Shown: positions 54,800 through 64,000, numbered from the stretch's first letter. The stretch: DNA of 64,000 bases from Breviolum minutum Mf 1.05b.01 (GCA_000507305.1 DF239165.1:183519-247518), one strand, 5' to 3'. Numbers and translations are program-made. Notes: generated by a model from the letters alone, not told the origin.

Positions 54800-54888
54800 T
54801 ACTTTGGGGCCCGATGGTTTGGATTCCTGGGATCCCTTATGAAAAGGATTGTTACTTAGGGCTACCCGATTCGAATCCCAAACTACCG
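54800..54888 (-). repeat. Family G element (copy G2)
   Basis: It is the reverse complement of G1 with few differences: GGTTTGGATTCCTGGGATCC, AAAGGATTGTTACTTAGGGC and GAATCCCAAACTACC. Confidence 0.85.
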
Positions 54889-54984
54889 GACCGCAAGCCA
54901 ACAATTTACCACAAGTTGAAACATGTCTTTCTAGTGAATGTCACGACTGTAGATTCAGTGAAGAGCTTCGTCATCCATGTTTAA
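54870..54984 (+). CDS. Terminal exon candidate with TAA stop
   Basis: The frame reads LPDSNPKLPDRKPTIYHK, LKHVFLVNVTTVDSVKSF and VIHV, ending at TAA 54982-54984, starting inside or at the end of element G2. A second frame is open to 55178 (QVETCLSSECHDCRFSEEL) and cannot be excluded. Function unknown. Confidence 0.35.
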
Positions 54985-55206
54985 ATTCCATGTTTAGTCG
55001 TCAGAAAGTTCGTGGTAAAAAACAATTGAGAAACGACCAACCGAAAAACAGATGCAGCCACCAGATGTTTCAAACATCAACGTTGTATCTGAGATTGTTT
55101 TGTAAATTCTTGACTGCTCTATGTTGGTTTTTGTTCACATTCAATAAAATCTCCCTCCCTTTAAAAGAACTGGCTTGAAACTCCCACTTGAGCGATGAAA
55201 AAAACT

Positions 55207-55320
55207 TTGGGTTGGGTTAGGTGATGAAAAACATTGAAAAACTATACCCAAATTATATGGGAATTAGATTGGAATTATTCTAAGCCTTTTTAAGGATCTC
55301 TATTAACCCAACACTTTTGT
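55207..55320 (+). repeat. Family E element (copy E5)
   Basis: GGGTTGGGTTAGGTGATGAA, ATACCCAAATTATATGGGAA and AGGATCTCTATTAACCCAAC. Confidence 0.6.
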
Positions 55321-55335
55321 TTATTTTTAACAATG

Positions 55336-55452
55336 ATGTTGATGGTTCAGAAATCCCAAACAACCACCTGGAATGTATAAACCGCTTGTTGATAATGGGA
55401 TGAAACCTACCTTTCCCTCAACTGCTTCGCTAAGTTTCTGAAGCATCAACCG
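55336..55452 (+). repeat. Family A element (copy A12)
   Basis: ATGTTGATGGTTCAGAAATC at the left, GTTTCTGAAGCATCAACCG at the right. A coding-like frame starts directly after it. Confidence 0.85.
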
Positions 55453-55459
55453 TTTTTTC

Positions 55460-55716
55460 ATCACCACCTTCCCATCTTCCTCGCCCAAAACAACTTGGGT
55501 CCTGTGAGGTCACAAGGTTATAGCAGTGCCTTTTCCTCCTTACCTCGTTTGTTACAAACACCACAAGCTCAACGCCTGGAACGTGATGTTGCTGATTTCA
55601 CCTTGGCACCACAAGTCACTTGGAAGTTTGACCTTCAAGGGATTTTTTTGGAAAGGAAAGATAGGAAAGTAGCAAGAAACAATCCGGGATTTTTGTTGGA
55701 GAAGATGTCAACTTAG
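55460..55716 (+). CDS. Terminal exon with TAG stop, unknown protein
   Basis: The frame reads FLAQNNLGPVRSQGYSSA, FSSLPRLLQTPQAQRLER, DVADFTLAPQVTWKFDLQ and NNPGFLLEKMST, ending at TAG 55714-55716. It starts a few bases after family A copy A12, so that element may be its preceding intron. Function unknown. Confidence 0.45.
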
Positions 55717-55879
55717 ATTGAAGTCAAGTTGTTGGGGTTTGTTTATAAGAACAGTGCCAGCTCCAGGTATGGTAGAGTTCGATGTGACATGGACCCAAAA
55801 CAAAACATTCTGTCAATACTTCCACACACACAAAGAGCATGTATATAGCTGACTAAAGTAGTGCAGTTTCCTAAAGAGA

Positions 55880-56574
55880 ATGTCAAGAGACAAAGTGATC
55901 CTTACAGCCATTTTGCGCAGAAATGTCTCAAAATTAGGGGGCCCAATATATGTATTCCTTGTAAATTGTATCATGTTGAGGGTATGTTTTTTGTTTGAAG
56001 CATATCGAAGCGTGTTGATTCCCCTTAAAGGGCATCGAAAAAAGGTTACCAAGTGGGTATGTCTCAAACTAGGTTGTGGTTCGAAACATGATTTAGTTTC
56101 TGCATGTTTCTACCCTACTCAGGAAGATGATCCAATTTGATGAATACTGTTCAAATGGGGTTCAACCTAGACAAAATATGGCAAAATTCCTTTGAAATCT
56201 TGAAAACCCTCCTGAAATTTGACAAACACCCCCCAACATCTCCAAAAAATCTTCCCAAAATGGCTCCAAATTTCAATCACACCGTGAAAAAAAAACACGG
56301 TTTTTTTCCAACCTCGACTCACCCATCACGACAAAACTCCCAGAGGGTTTCGGTCCACATTGTTGTCGTTGCGTTGCAGGCGGTCGTTGCGACGACGAAA
56401 CAGGAAGATGCCGATCCTTCAGCGGGACTTTCGGATTTCTTCGGTTTTCGTCACGAGCGTGTCATCGTGGAAGCCGTTGAAGAGAGTTATCGAGATTGCC
56501 TGAGATGCTTGGTTCACGCAACCCAAAAAAAAACGGTGGTAGCCTGGTGTTGGGGAGGGGTTGAGGTTTATTGA
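55880..56574 (+). CDS. Two-exon gene, 198-residue protein of unknown function
   Basis: ATG 55880 opens MSRDKVILTAILRRNVSKL, then a hydrophobic stretch GGPIYVFLVNCIMLRVCFLF that could cross a membrane, and a basic segment KGHRKKVTKWVC. Exon 1 ends at 56072. The family B element forms a 98-bp GT-AG intron, 56073-56170, in phase 1. Exon 2 reads KIWQNSFEILKTLLKFDK, VSVHIVVVALQAVVATTK, GLSDFFGFRHERVIVEAVEE and stops at TGA 56572-56574. Exons of 193 and 404 bases give 199 codons with the stop. A poly-A/T stretch at 56285-56310 could mark a further small intron. No family recognised. Confidence 0.65.
56071..56170 (+). repeat. Family B element acting as intron (B14)
   Basis: AGGTTGTGGTTCGAAACATG at the left and GGGGTTCAACCTAG at the right. 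The predicted intron is the element itself. Confidence 0.8.
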
Positions 56575-56908
56575 TCTGGATGGGAGTTCATGAGAATTTA
56601 TGACAATTTTATGTTATATGTGATGTAAATCACCGATTTTGAGCGGAAATATTGTTTGGATCGCTTGGAAAGAAACCACAAAAAGTGTGTGATCACTGAT
56701 CACCCATTACTGTAAACCACCACCTTTTACATCTACAGTGACATTTTTCTAATTGTGGATCACATGGCTTTTTTCACAAGCCTCGACGGGTCAGTGACGC
56801 GTGGGGGGTCTGAGGATGTTGCGAACGACATTCCTTTGATCGGCTGCAAGCAGATTGGGAGGATGCTTGGATCAAGTTGATGGGTTCTTTTTGGAGTTGT
56901 TTAGTTCT

Positions 56909-57016
56909 GGTTGGTGGCTTCAATTTTTTTTGTCATGTTCACCCTGATCCTTGGGTTTCATGATCCAATTTGACTTCCGCCTATTTTTCAAATGGGTTGA
57001 ACCAAACCACCAACTA
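56909..57016 (+). repeat. Family B element (copy B15)
   Basis: GGTTGGTGGCTTCAATTTTT at the left; CAAATGGGTTGAACCAAACC then ACCAACTAT at the right. Confidence 0.8.
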
Positions 57017-57248
57017 TACTAATGTTAACATGACTTTAATAAAGGGTATCGCAATAAAAAAATTCTCCGGAGCTCCCAATACTACAAAGAGTATTCGACC
57101 TAAAGTCCCTCAATAGTGTGACAGGGCTGTCAATAAAAAAATTCTGTTTCCACCCATGACCTGGTCCCAATACTTTTTTTAATTACGACAGCAAATTTTG
57201 GCCCAGTTAAAGCCCAAACTCTTGCTTTTGGCCCAGTGAAAAACAAAA

Positions 57249-57251
57249 CTT

Positions 57252-57291
<40 letters not shown>

Positions 57292-57368
57292 CACTACCAC
57301 TACCACTACCACTACCACGACTACTACCACTACCACGACTACTACTGCTACTACCACGACTACTACTG

Positions 57369-57402
<34 letters not shown>

Positions 57403-57403
57403 C
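57249..57403 (+). repeat. (TAC)n and (TACCAC)n microsatellite
   Basis: About 155 bp of TAC units with CAC and TGC interruptions. Confidence 0.95.
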
Positions 57404-57595
57404 GTGTTCAAAGTGCTACGGAGTGGACTGCTTCGGTACATACTGTACACGTGTCCACACCTGCAATGTAACCCGTGTTCAAAGTGCTACGGAATGGACT
57501 GCTTCAGTACATACTTTACACATGTCCACACCTGTCACCCGTGTTCAAAGTGCTACGGAGTGGACTGCTTAGGTACAAACTTTACACAGCGAACG
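57404..57595 (+). repeat. Tandem repeat, three units of about 64 bp
   Basis: Each unit starts CGTGTTCAAAGTGCTACGGA then (G/A)TGGACTGCTT and contains TACACATGTCCACACCTG or a variant. A single inverted relative lies at 22247-22330. Confidence 0.9.
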
Positions 57596-57924
57596 TTGCA
57601 ATAAAAGCCTGGTAGCAATGATCATCAAGCATGTCCCAGTGGACCAAAACAGGAGGCACAAGCGAGACAAAAAGAGAGGCACAAGCGAGATACCGGCAAC
57701 TAGTACTAGTACTACTACCAGGAGATCACATTCAATCTGAAGAGTTCACGGTCAGACGTCAATATCTCCAAAAATTTTGAGATGAAAATCTGATCAATCT
57801 CTTATTACTTTTTGTTCAAAAAGTAACCTCCAAACAGGCCCGGAAAGGGGGTACCCCACGGAGCCCCCAAATCTCAATTATAAATCGGGTGCCAATAATA
57901 AACCCCACTTGGGCGGGGCGATGC

Positions 57925-57925
57925 T

Positions 57926-58004
<79 letters not shown>

Positions 58005-58014
58005 ATACTACTAC
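57925..58014 (+). repeat. (TAC)n microsatellite
   Basis: About 28 TAC units, nearly pure. Confidence 0.95.
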
Positions 58015-58350
58015 TCCATAGCATCCTCAAACAGAGCCGCCAATGCAGATTTGTTCGAATCCACTGCGTAGAGTCTACAGCAGCTGCACAAGAGACCATC
58101 TCTGCAAATATTTCTCCAACAGACGTGTTTCAGAGCAGCTAGGATGCATCAGTTACACTAACTTGTAAAATGGTATGATTACAGATTCATTCTTCCAATC
58201 TTTTGAAAACCAATACTTGCAGAAACGGTTGCCACAGAAAGCCTGTATTTAGAAGGCTTGCTACCACACAGATGCCGCAGAATCAGCCATCAGAACCACA
58301 GATCCTTGGATGGTGCATATAGGCCAGAAGAACTGAACAAAATTGTTGGT

Positions 58351-58386
58351 TCTTTCTCTCTCTCTCTCTATCTATCTATCTTTCTC

Positions 58387-58434
<48 letters not shown>
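58351..58434 (+). repeat. (TC)n and (TCTA)n microsatellite
   Basis: TC units pass into about 16 TCTA units. Confidence 0.95.
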
Positions 58435-58435
<1 letters not shown>

Positions 58436-58512
58436 TGGTATTTTTCATGGTATTCGGATGGTATTTTGATGGTATTATCATGTTATTTTGATGGTATTTT
58501 CATGGTATTTGG
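58435..58512 (+). repeat. Degenerate tandem repeat of a 10-bp unit
   Basis: ATGGTATTTT recurs six or more times with small changes. Confidence 0.75.
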
Positions 58513-58903
58513 ACGGTATTTTCTCAAACCTTTGATAGTATTTTCCCATGGAAAAATTAGAGAAAAAATAATGGTCTTCATCCCAGAAGCCGCACCAGAT
58601 AGTGCTGCAGCCACCAGAGAGAAGAGGCTACAGATGTCCAGATCCTGGGGCCAGAGTGCATAGAATGGAAAAAACACAGTAGGAAAAATCAAAGACGAGT
58701 TAAACTAACCAAAACAAAAGGGACAGATACACATAAACAGAAACTCGAACCAGTGCAATTAAAAAAAATTAGAAATAACATAAAATATACTCCCAGAAAC
58801 CGTCCAAGAGATAATGGCTGAACTGCCACAGATGCATGCCCAGAAAGCAAAGAGCTACCTTTCAGAGCCAGGCAGCAGAGCCCATCGCACCACCAGACAC
58901 TGC

Positions 58904-59985
58904 TCAGACAGATGGCTTCCAGAGGTCAGAGGGCCAGAAGAACCCGCTCACGATGGTTGCCCAATCCTTCCCATGGTGAACCGCCAGGTCTCTGATGTAG
59001 ATCTGCTGCTGCAGAAGCTCCTCATGCCTGAGATGCACAGAGATGACATGCAGAAGAATCCAAAATGGCAAACCTCAGATAAGAGAAAAAAGATGCAAGC
59101 GCTTCAGAAAAAATGCGCCCATGCCAAGCCAGAGATACAGACACTTCACCCACAAACCCCAGCCATCCATAGCAGTTGGCAGAATCTGCTTCAGGTCCAC
59201 ATCAACCACAGAGCGCATGGTGAAGATCGGAAGCCTGAGATGAGAAACCACCCCCAAGCAAAAAAACAGATCTTCCCAGAAAAGAGTCCATCATTATGTT
59301 TTGCACCAAGAAGCTGCAGATAGGCCACCCTCAGATTGCTCTTCACGGTAGACAGGCACATCTCTGCCTCCTCAGGCACAACGCTCTGGTAGAGAGCTTC
59401 TGTAGACAGAGTCAAGAAGGCCAAAGAGCAGAGGTAAGGCCACATCTCTGCAGAGCCACCTGAGCAGATCCACTCCTCATACCTTGGATAGTTGTGAAAT
59501 CATCATCATCATCACCATCTTTCTCATCTATCTCATCTATCTCATCTATCATCATCATAATCATCATCATCATCATCATCACCATCCATAACCAGCAATG
59601 CCAAGATACTCAAATCTCAGACGACCCTTGAGAACCGCAAAGGCCGGTGCCTGCAAAGAATGGCACCAGCCCCGACCGTCCTTGGAGACCCTGTACTCCT
59701 CCAGCTCTTTGCACATAGCCCTTAGCAGAAGCAATGGGAGCAACCAAAGAACCCATCCAAAGACAATCTGGCCAGCAGAAAAAAATCCAAACACACAGAA
59801 ATTGAATCCTCCATGCGGAATAGGCAGACCAGGCACCAGATTCGGTCAGAGGCAATGCGGTGCCTGGCAGAAACAGCTTGGACCTCAGACTTCTCCACCA
59901 CAGAAGATGGCAGACTCCCCAGAAGATCCCAGTCTTCAGGAGCAGAGTCAGTGTAGCCAGCAGAAGCCATAGCCTCAGATACCAT
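58904..59985 (-). CDS. Minus-strand gene of about five exons, unknown protein
   Basis: On the minus strand, ATG 59985 opens MVSEAMASAGYTDSAPEDW. Exon 1 (59985-59795) ends FRMEDSISV. After a 74-bp GT-AG intron, exon 2 (59720-59593) reads CKELEEYRVSKDGRGW then LRFEYLGIA. Intron 2 (59592-59400) contains the ATC microsatellite and joins in phase to exon 3 (from 59399): LYQSVVPEEAEMCLSTVK then SNLRVAYLQLLGAKHND. A short GA-AG intron of about 40 bp leads to LPIFTMRSVVDVDLKQIL, and a GT-AG intron to HEELLQQQIYIRDLAVHH then GKDWATIVSGFFWPSDLW, stopping at TGA 58906-58904. Introns here lack inverted-repeat ends. No family recognised. Confidence 0.6.
59500..59588 (+). repeat. (ATC)n and (TCTATC)n microsatellite within an intron
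   Basis: CATCATCATC, CTCATCTATCTCATCTATC and CATCATCATC blocks, inside minus-strand intron 59592-59400. Confidence 0.9.
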
Positions 59986-60168
59986 GCAACAAAAAGAGAG
60001 AGGCCAGAAACTAGAAGACAAAAGGCACAAGCACACAGAAAAACACAAACAAAAACAACATGAAAAAAACTCAAATCTGATCCAAAGAACGCAGAGGGCA
60101 GACAGACGTCGAAGAGGATCACAGAGAGTCAAAAGTCGAGCAGGGCAGCTGCAGATCTCCCAAAGAAT

Positions 60169-60210
60169 GTGATGATGATGGTGATGATGAAGATGAAGAG
60201 GAGGATGATA
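60169..60210 (+). repeat. (GAT)n-like microsatellite
   Basis: GATGATGATGGTGATGATGA then AGATGAAGAGGAGGATGAT. Confidence 0.8.
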
Positions 60211-60275
60211 CACAAATGATTTCCCAAGATCACTATTGCCACCCCAAAAAAAAACGGGCAAAAAAAAAATCTGCG

Positions 60276-60288
60276 GGGGGGGGGGGGT
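60276..60288 (+). repeat. Poly-G run
   Basis: A run of about 13 G follows two poly-A runs; its length is likely uncertain in the assembly. Confidence 0.8.
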
Positions 60289-60587
60289 TATTAATGCCAT
60301 GTCGACATTATTGTTTTTGGTGGGTTTTTTGAGGATGATGGACAGCAAGAATAACTGATAACTATAGGAGGAACATCCTGCATTACAATGGACTCTTTTG
60401 AGGGGATTTTTGTTGGTTTGTTTGCGGAGTTCCTCCGCTTCCCAATGTGACACCTGGATGTAAGTTGGGTGTTTTTGTTAGGGCAAGTGTTTCCACCCAC
60501 ATCTTCCGTACATCCTTAAGAAGAGGATCAAAAACAACTACCCTCGGGGATCTTTTTTGTACGCGACATTAAACAAAATGTCAGAGC

Positions 60588-60860
60588 ATGGAGAATCGAA
60601 AAACAATGGGCTTCCGAATTGAAGATAAGGATTTTTCATGGATTTTCCAGCTAGAATTGCTATATGAGTCTATCAGAGTCTATTTTCAGGGTCTGTTCGA
60701 CAAGACTAGTGTTTTAAGCCGGTCAACAAAGAACAATTCTCGAAGGCTGAGAGTATTTGAATGTTCTGGGAACTGCTGTATGATAGAATGGATGTGCAAC
60801 TCTGTGACTAAGATGTTCCTAATGTATCCCAATGTAGTATTCGGCATGGGATTGCAATGA
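60588..60860 (+). CDS. 90-residue ORF with ATG, unknown protein
   Basis: ATG 60588 opens MENRKTMGFRIEDKDFSWIF, then QLELLYESIRVYFQGLF, SRRLRVFECSGNCCMIEW and a stop TGA 60858-60860. The residue mixture is protein-like, with amphipathic helix character at the start and a cysteine cluster near residue 63. It is not flanked by recognised elements. It could be a single-exon gene or chance. Function unknown. Confidence 0.35.
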   Translation: MENRKTMGFRIEDKDFSWIFQLELLYESIRVYFQGLFDKTSVLSRSTKNNSRRLRVFECSGNCCMIEWMCNSVTKMFLMYPNVVFGMGLQ

Positions 60861-61189
60861 ACGAGCCTCAGGGGTATCCCAAGCCAACTACTTCCATGGT
60901 ACGGGAAGGGAGGAACAGGGAAAGCAAGCCGGGAGGAGGATGAAGATGACGAGGCCGGCAGCCAGTGCCATGCAGGTCCAGCCAGGCCTTTCCCTCCGAA
61001 TTCAGCTGATGAAATGAGGAAAGCCCTGAAGGAAATGAGGAGAAACTCCCCTGGCCGACGAGGAGGAGGAAGTTAAAAAGTTGCAGGTTGGAAGAAGAGC
61101 CAGGCCGACAACGCCGCTCAGCATGACGCCAACAGCAAGCACAATAGCCACAAGAACCACCACAACAGCAACAGCCACCACAACAGACA

Positions 61190-61250
61190 GCACCACCACC
61201 ACTACCACCACCACCACCACCACCACCACCACCACCACCACCACCACCAA
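61190..61250 (+). repeat. (CCA)n microsatellite
   Basis: About 20 CCA units, preceded by related CAACAG and CCACAA units. Confidence 0.95.
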
Positions 61251-61289
61251 TTCTTCAAAAATTAAGACATTGATTTGTTGAAAGTGCCA

Positions 61290-63400
61290 AGACAAACATC
61301 AAGCTCCCGTGTTTGTCATGATGATTTTGAAAAGTTCCTACAAAGTGAATCTAATTTTTTGGAGGGCGTTAAACTTTTAAACAACTTGGGGCCCTCCATC
61401 TCAAACATACTTACCAGCATTTTCCCTTCACCGGGGGCTCACTTGGTTCGGTTTTTTTCACCTCAGGAAGCAAAGAGCCAATTCTTAGGGAACTTGCAGC
61501 GCATGGGTGAAGGCTCTGCCGTTCTAGCATTGTGCTCAGAACCTCGGCGATGGTCCACATCACACGGGTTTTGCTCCTTGCACACCTCAAAGGTAGATTT
61601 TTTTTCGAACGGAAATATATTTAATTTCAGGGGATAATCCAGGTTGGTGATATAATTTCATTAAATAAATGGAGTTATATACTGTAACTCCCTTATAAAT
61701 GGCCTTAGAATTTGGGTAACTTGGGGTGATTTCACCCCTATAAGTGGAGATGTTCCAACAAAGTCGGTCCCTACTAGTCATAAGTAGGCTGAAATAACCC
61801 TACTTATGGGGGTTTTTAAAGACCAGTTACCCACTTATTTTCGGCCATTTATAGGGGCTACCCATGTCCCTCCATGTATAACGATCGTAGGGGCCCACTT
61901 TCAATGATCTTGGTTGTGTCTTATGGTCGTTTTCCTTTTAGAAATAAATGGCAAAAGCCGGAAAGCAACTTGCTGTCAATCTCCATCAACCTTTACTCCT
62001 GAAACCAGCCACAGTCGCCTAAAAAGAAAGATGCACCACGTTTTCCAGGTCTTTTCTATACACTCCGTTATAGCAATCTATACAATTCATATGAAACCTA
62101 CCAATTAGTACAACTCCAGATAAAGAATCTCTTAGATCAGTTGTTCTAACCTGGGAGAATCAAGCGATTGCTATTCGTTTCAATATCGTTTTTTGTTTCC
62201 GAACAGATTTGTTTCAAAATTGTAAATCCAGTAGCCCTAACATAGCAAATGATGCAAGTTGACCAAGCATAAAATGTACTTCCATGCATTTCCGATTGAA
62301 CATCTGGTATGCATATTTGGCTGGTGCTTTTTGTGATGAGCAGTCACGAGCAAAGGATGGCAATCGCTAGGAAATGACGAGCAAATGAGCAATTGCTTGG
62401 GCTTGAGCTCCAGTCAGATATGTGTTTTGCTTCCAACCATTTGAAGTCATCGAAAAATTTCAGGTCACCAACATTGATTAAGTTCCATTGCTTCAAGTTC
62501 AGTTTTCAAACGGGACAAAGGCTGGCCTTACACTGGGCCCCACACTTTAAAGTATGAAATGCTGGATGGATTTTTTGGGTGAAACAACTGAAAAAACTCC
62601 AATAGTTTGGCACTGTTCAGAAATTGTATCTTAAGAGTATTTGCCCCAGATGTTCACCCAAGACTGTCATCGGAAATGTGTTCGATCAACTGGAAGCTGC
62701 CAAAGCCCAAATTTCTCGTATTTTCCAGGGTGAACCAGCCCAACCATTGCTACCAGTAGGTGGTGTTGGATTTTTGGTACCCCTAAAAATTGGAGGGAGA
62801 AATGATTCCCCAAATCTCTGACTTGAGCATAAATATTTGAAATGCAACAGGTGGGGAAAAGATATATAAATCTCTCAAAGCAACTCGAAGTGAATAGAGA
62901 GATCCTAAGGTTTTTGTCTCTCAAAGAAGGGTTGTAGTTAGTCATCTTTTGTTTGAATGGGATGGTGATTACCCTAAGAATCACTGGACCGTGCTATAGG
63001 GGGGTTTGGATGTGTATAGCAATGGTCATGGGATCTCCAAACCACCAGGCACTTGAGATCCCATGATTCTTAGGGTAATTTGTTTCCCAGCATTTTGCAG
63101 GTAAATCCAAGCCGCAGCCCCTTGAGGATGGTAGTACTGTTGGTGCCCAAGCAGCCATTCCTCCTCTGCAAGATGCACCCATTATCGATGCATTGCTGAG
63201 CGAGCCGATGAGTCCACAGTTGGTGCAGACTTCCAACAATTTGTTTCAGAAAGGCTTTGTTGTTGACGAACCAAAACCCGGTGGTGGTTTCAAATATTTG
63301 TTATTTTCACCCCCCATTTGGGGAAGAATCCCATTTTGACAAATACTTTTCAAAGGGGTTGAAACCACCTTAACTGGAGAAAATGTCCTTCATGGCGTCA
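61290..63400 (+). CDS. Multi-exon gene, unknown protein, 3' end unresolved
   Basis: Exon 61290-61592 reads RVCHDDFEKFLQSESNFLE, GVKLLNNLGPSISNILTS, GAHLVRFFSPQEAKSQFL and NLQRMGEGSAVLALCSEP to AAAG/GTAGAT. Exon 62650-62759, after TGCCCCAG, reads SPKTVIGNVFDQLEAAKA then QISRIFQGEPAQPLLP. A GT-AG intron (62760-63100, phase 1, containing the family V hairpin) joins it to exon 63101-63280: SKPQPLEDGSTVGAQAAI, PPLQDAPIIDALLSEPMS and PQLVQTSNNLFQKGFVV. Family B element B16 then forms intron 63281-63379 (GT-AG, phase 1), and the frame continues NVLHGVKRLF. The link between 61592 and 62650 is not proven in phase. No family recognised. Confidence 0.55.
61640..61758 (+). repeat. Family C element (C20b)
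   Basis: CCAGGTTGGTGATATAATTT, AAATGGAGTTATATACTG and CCTTATAAATGGCCTTAGAA; the right end runs into the next copy. Confidence 0.55.
61759..61902 (+). repeat. Family C element (copy C20)
   Basis: CAAAGTCGGTCCCTACTAGT at the left, CGATCGTAGGGGCCCACTTT at the right. Confidence 0.8.
61958..62025 (+). repeat. Family H element (copy H2)
   Basis: CCGGAAAGCAACTTGCTGTC, CATCAACCTTTACTCCTGAA and ACCAGCCACAGTCGCCTAAA then AAG, as in H1. Confidence 0.7.
62967..63080 (+). repeat. Hairpin element inside an intron (family V)
   Basis: GATTACCCTAAGAATCACTG pairs with CCATGATTCTTAGGGTAATT. An inner pair (ATGGGATCTC and GAGATCCCAT) extends the stem-loop. Confidence 0.8.
63281..63379 (+). repeat. Family B element acting as intron (B16)
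   Basis: GTGGTGGTTTCAAATATTTG at the left; GGGGTTGAAACCACC then TTAACTGGAG at the right. GT-AG, phase 1, 99 bp. Confidence 0.8.
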
Positions 63401-63630
63401 AAAGGCTCTTCTTTTTTTTTGTGGAGGGGATGAATTTTGTAACCCCGAGATTGGGGGAAAAGGTTTGCGAAGCAATTTTTGTGATGATTGTTCACGTGAA
63501 CTGGGAAAAACCCCACCACCTCGTCATAGTCCCCTGATGCACTAGGGGTTCAAATTTTGTAGCACCGATGTGTCAAGGGGGTTGGATGATCTACAAGCAA
63601 TCATACTGGCTAGTCGACCGGTCGACCCCC

Positions 63631-63738
63631 CAACGTACCCCACCCCCGGAAGAAGGTCTTATGAAGGGCTGATTATCCATTGGTTTCCCTTAATAAGGCC
63701 GGCTATCAAACGCTTGTTTCTGAGGGGGGTACGTTAGG
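63631..63738 (+). repeat. Family M element (copy M1)
   Basis: CAACGTACCCCACCCCCGGA pairs with TGAGGGGGGTACGTTAGG. CCATTGGTTTCCCTTAATAA then GGCCGGCTAT inside recurs near 26720 and 30535. Confidence 0.85.
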
Positions 63739-64000
63739 CGGGGGGAGGCTGAACAAACATAATTCGGTGAAGATGTGTGGAAGTCTTTTCCTGCCATCTA
63801 ACTGTTGCACTATAGCAAATTAGTAAAGTGGACATATTTTTTCAAGTGAAGATCACACTTAGACATGAGAAATTCAGAGTATTTCAAGATGTTCCAGCTT
63901 GGTGCATCATTTTTTATCTCAGGAAAATCGCACATCTGAGCAGTGCAAGTTGCCCTGCCTATCAAGCAGAACTGCGAGAGTGTTGGAATATCCTAGGTGG

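Larger units (their letters stand above)
56580..58900. other. Non-coding region with microsatellites
   Basis: Family B copy, TAC arrays, a 64-bp tandem repeat and TCTA and TGGTATTT arrays. The open frames inside the triplet arrays are artefacts of the repeat. Confidence 0.6.

Noticed and set aside
57130..57604. Poly-Thr, poly-Val and poly-Tyr proteins from TAC arrays, and similar ones at 57889-58142 and 61002-61281
   Set aside because: A triplet microsatellite lacks stops by construction; there is no other coding evidence.
58814..59323. 169-codon plus-strand ORF with ATG
   Set aside because: It lies antisense to minus-strand exons that join in phase and have better residue composition; its own sequence is rich in Gln, Lys, Pro and His as expected of an antisense reading.
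1..64000. A genetic code with all stop codons reassigned, making most frames open
   Set aside because: Without stops every frame is open, so openness proves nothing. The best resolved genes (52634-53214, 55880-56574, 35840-37278, 58904-59985) end cleanly at standard stops and use normal Gln and Trp codons.
1..64000. CRISPR array, operons or a bacterial mobile island
   Set aside because: The short repeats are dispersed inverted-repeat elements, not regularly spaced; genes are split by introns and lack ribosome binding sites.
1..64000. tRNA, rRNA or spliced-leader genes
   Set aside because: I saw no cloverleaf with conserved arms, no rRNA signature and no recognisable spliced-leader sequence, but I could not run a covariance search.

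Overview
The window reads as nuclear DNA of an intron-rich protist, most likely a dinoflagellate. It has no bacterial-style operons, no long uninterrupted genes and no recognisable rRNA or tRNA. The dinoflagellate assignment rests mainly on splicing: where neighbouring coding segments can be joined in phase, the introns end in AG but start with GT, GC or GA, a mixture known from dinoflagellates. No marker gene proves it.

The dominant content is a dense population of short (about 75-170 bp) elements with terminal inverted repeats, in at least fifteen sequence families that I label A to V. About 80 copies are listed. In several places a copy is exactly the intron that restores an open reading frame. 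The clearest cases are a complete 106-codon gene at 52634-53214 (introns from families J and D), a 198-codon gene at 55880-56574 (family B), a six-exon gene at 35840-37278, the last two exons at 28097-28330 (family D), and 63101-63400 (family B). They therefore look like introners: transposon-like elements that arrive already equipped as introns. The inverted repeats carry the splice signals. A repeat starting C-T-G gives a G-initial 5' site, and its complement ends in C-A-G, the 3' site.

Layout. 1-2034: 5'-partial RluA-type pseudouridine synthase gene with an in-frame TAA inside the conserved HQIR motif and a later frame change. 2-35 kb: scattered plus-strand coding segments separated by element-rich DNA, with several terminal exons ending in ordinary stops. 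34.6-34.8 kb: a minus-strand exon. 35.8-56.6 kb: the best resolved plus-strand genes, all of unknown function. 57-58.6 kb: microsatellites and a 64-bp tandem repeat. 58.9-60.0 kb: a minus-strand gene of about five exons with short introns and no element copies. 60.6-63.4 kb: further plus-strand exons.

Almost none of the predicted proteins belongs to a family I recognise, apart from RluA. Several coding segments change frame at or near homopolymers, which suggests residual assembly indels; a 5-N gap flanked by near-duplicate sequence points the same way. I could not run alignments, so exon limits come from reading frame, phase and AG or GN borders only.
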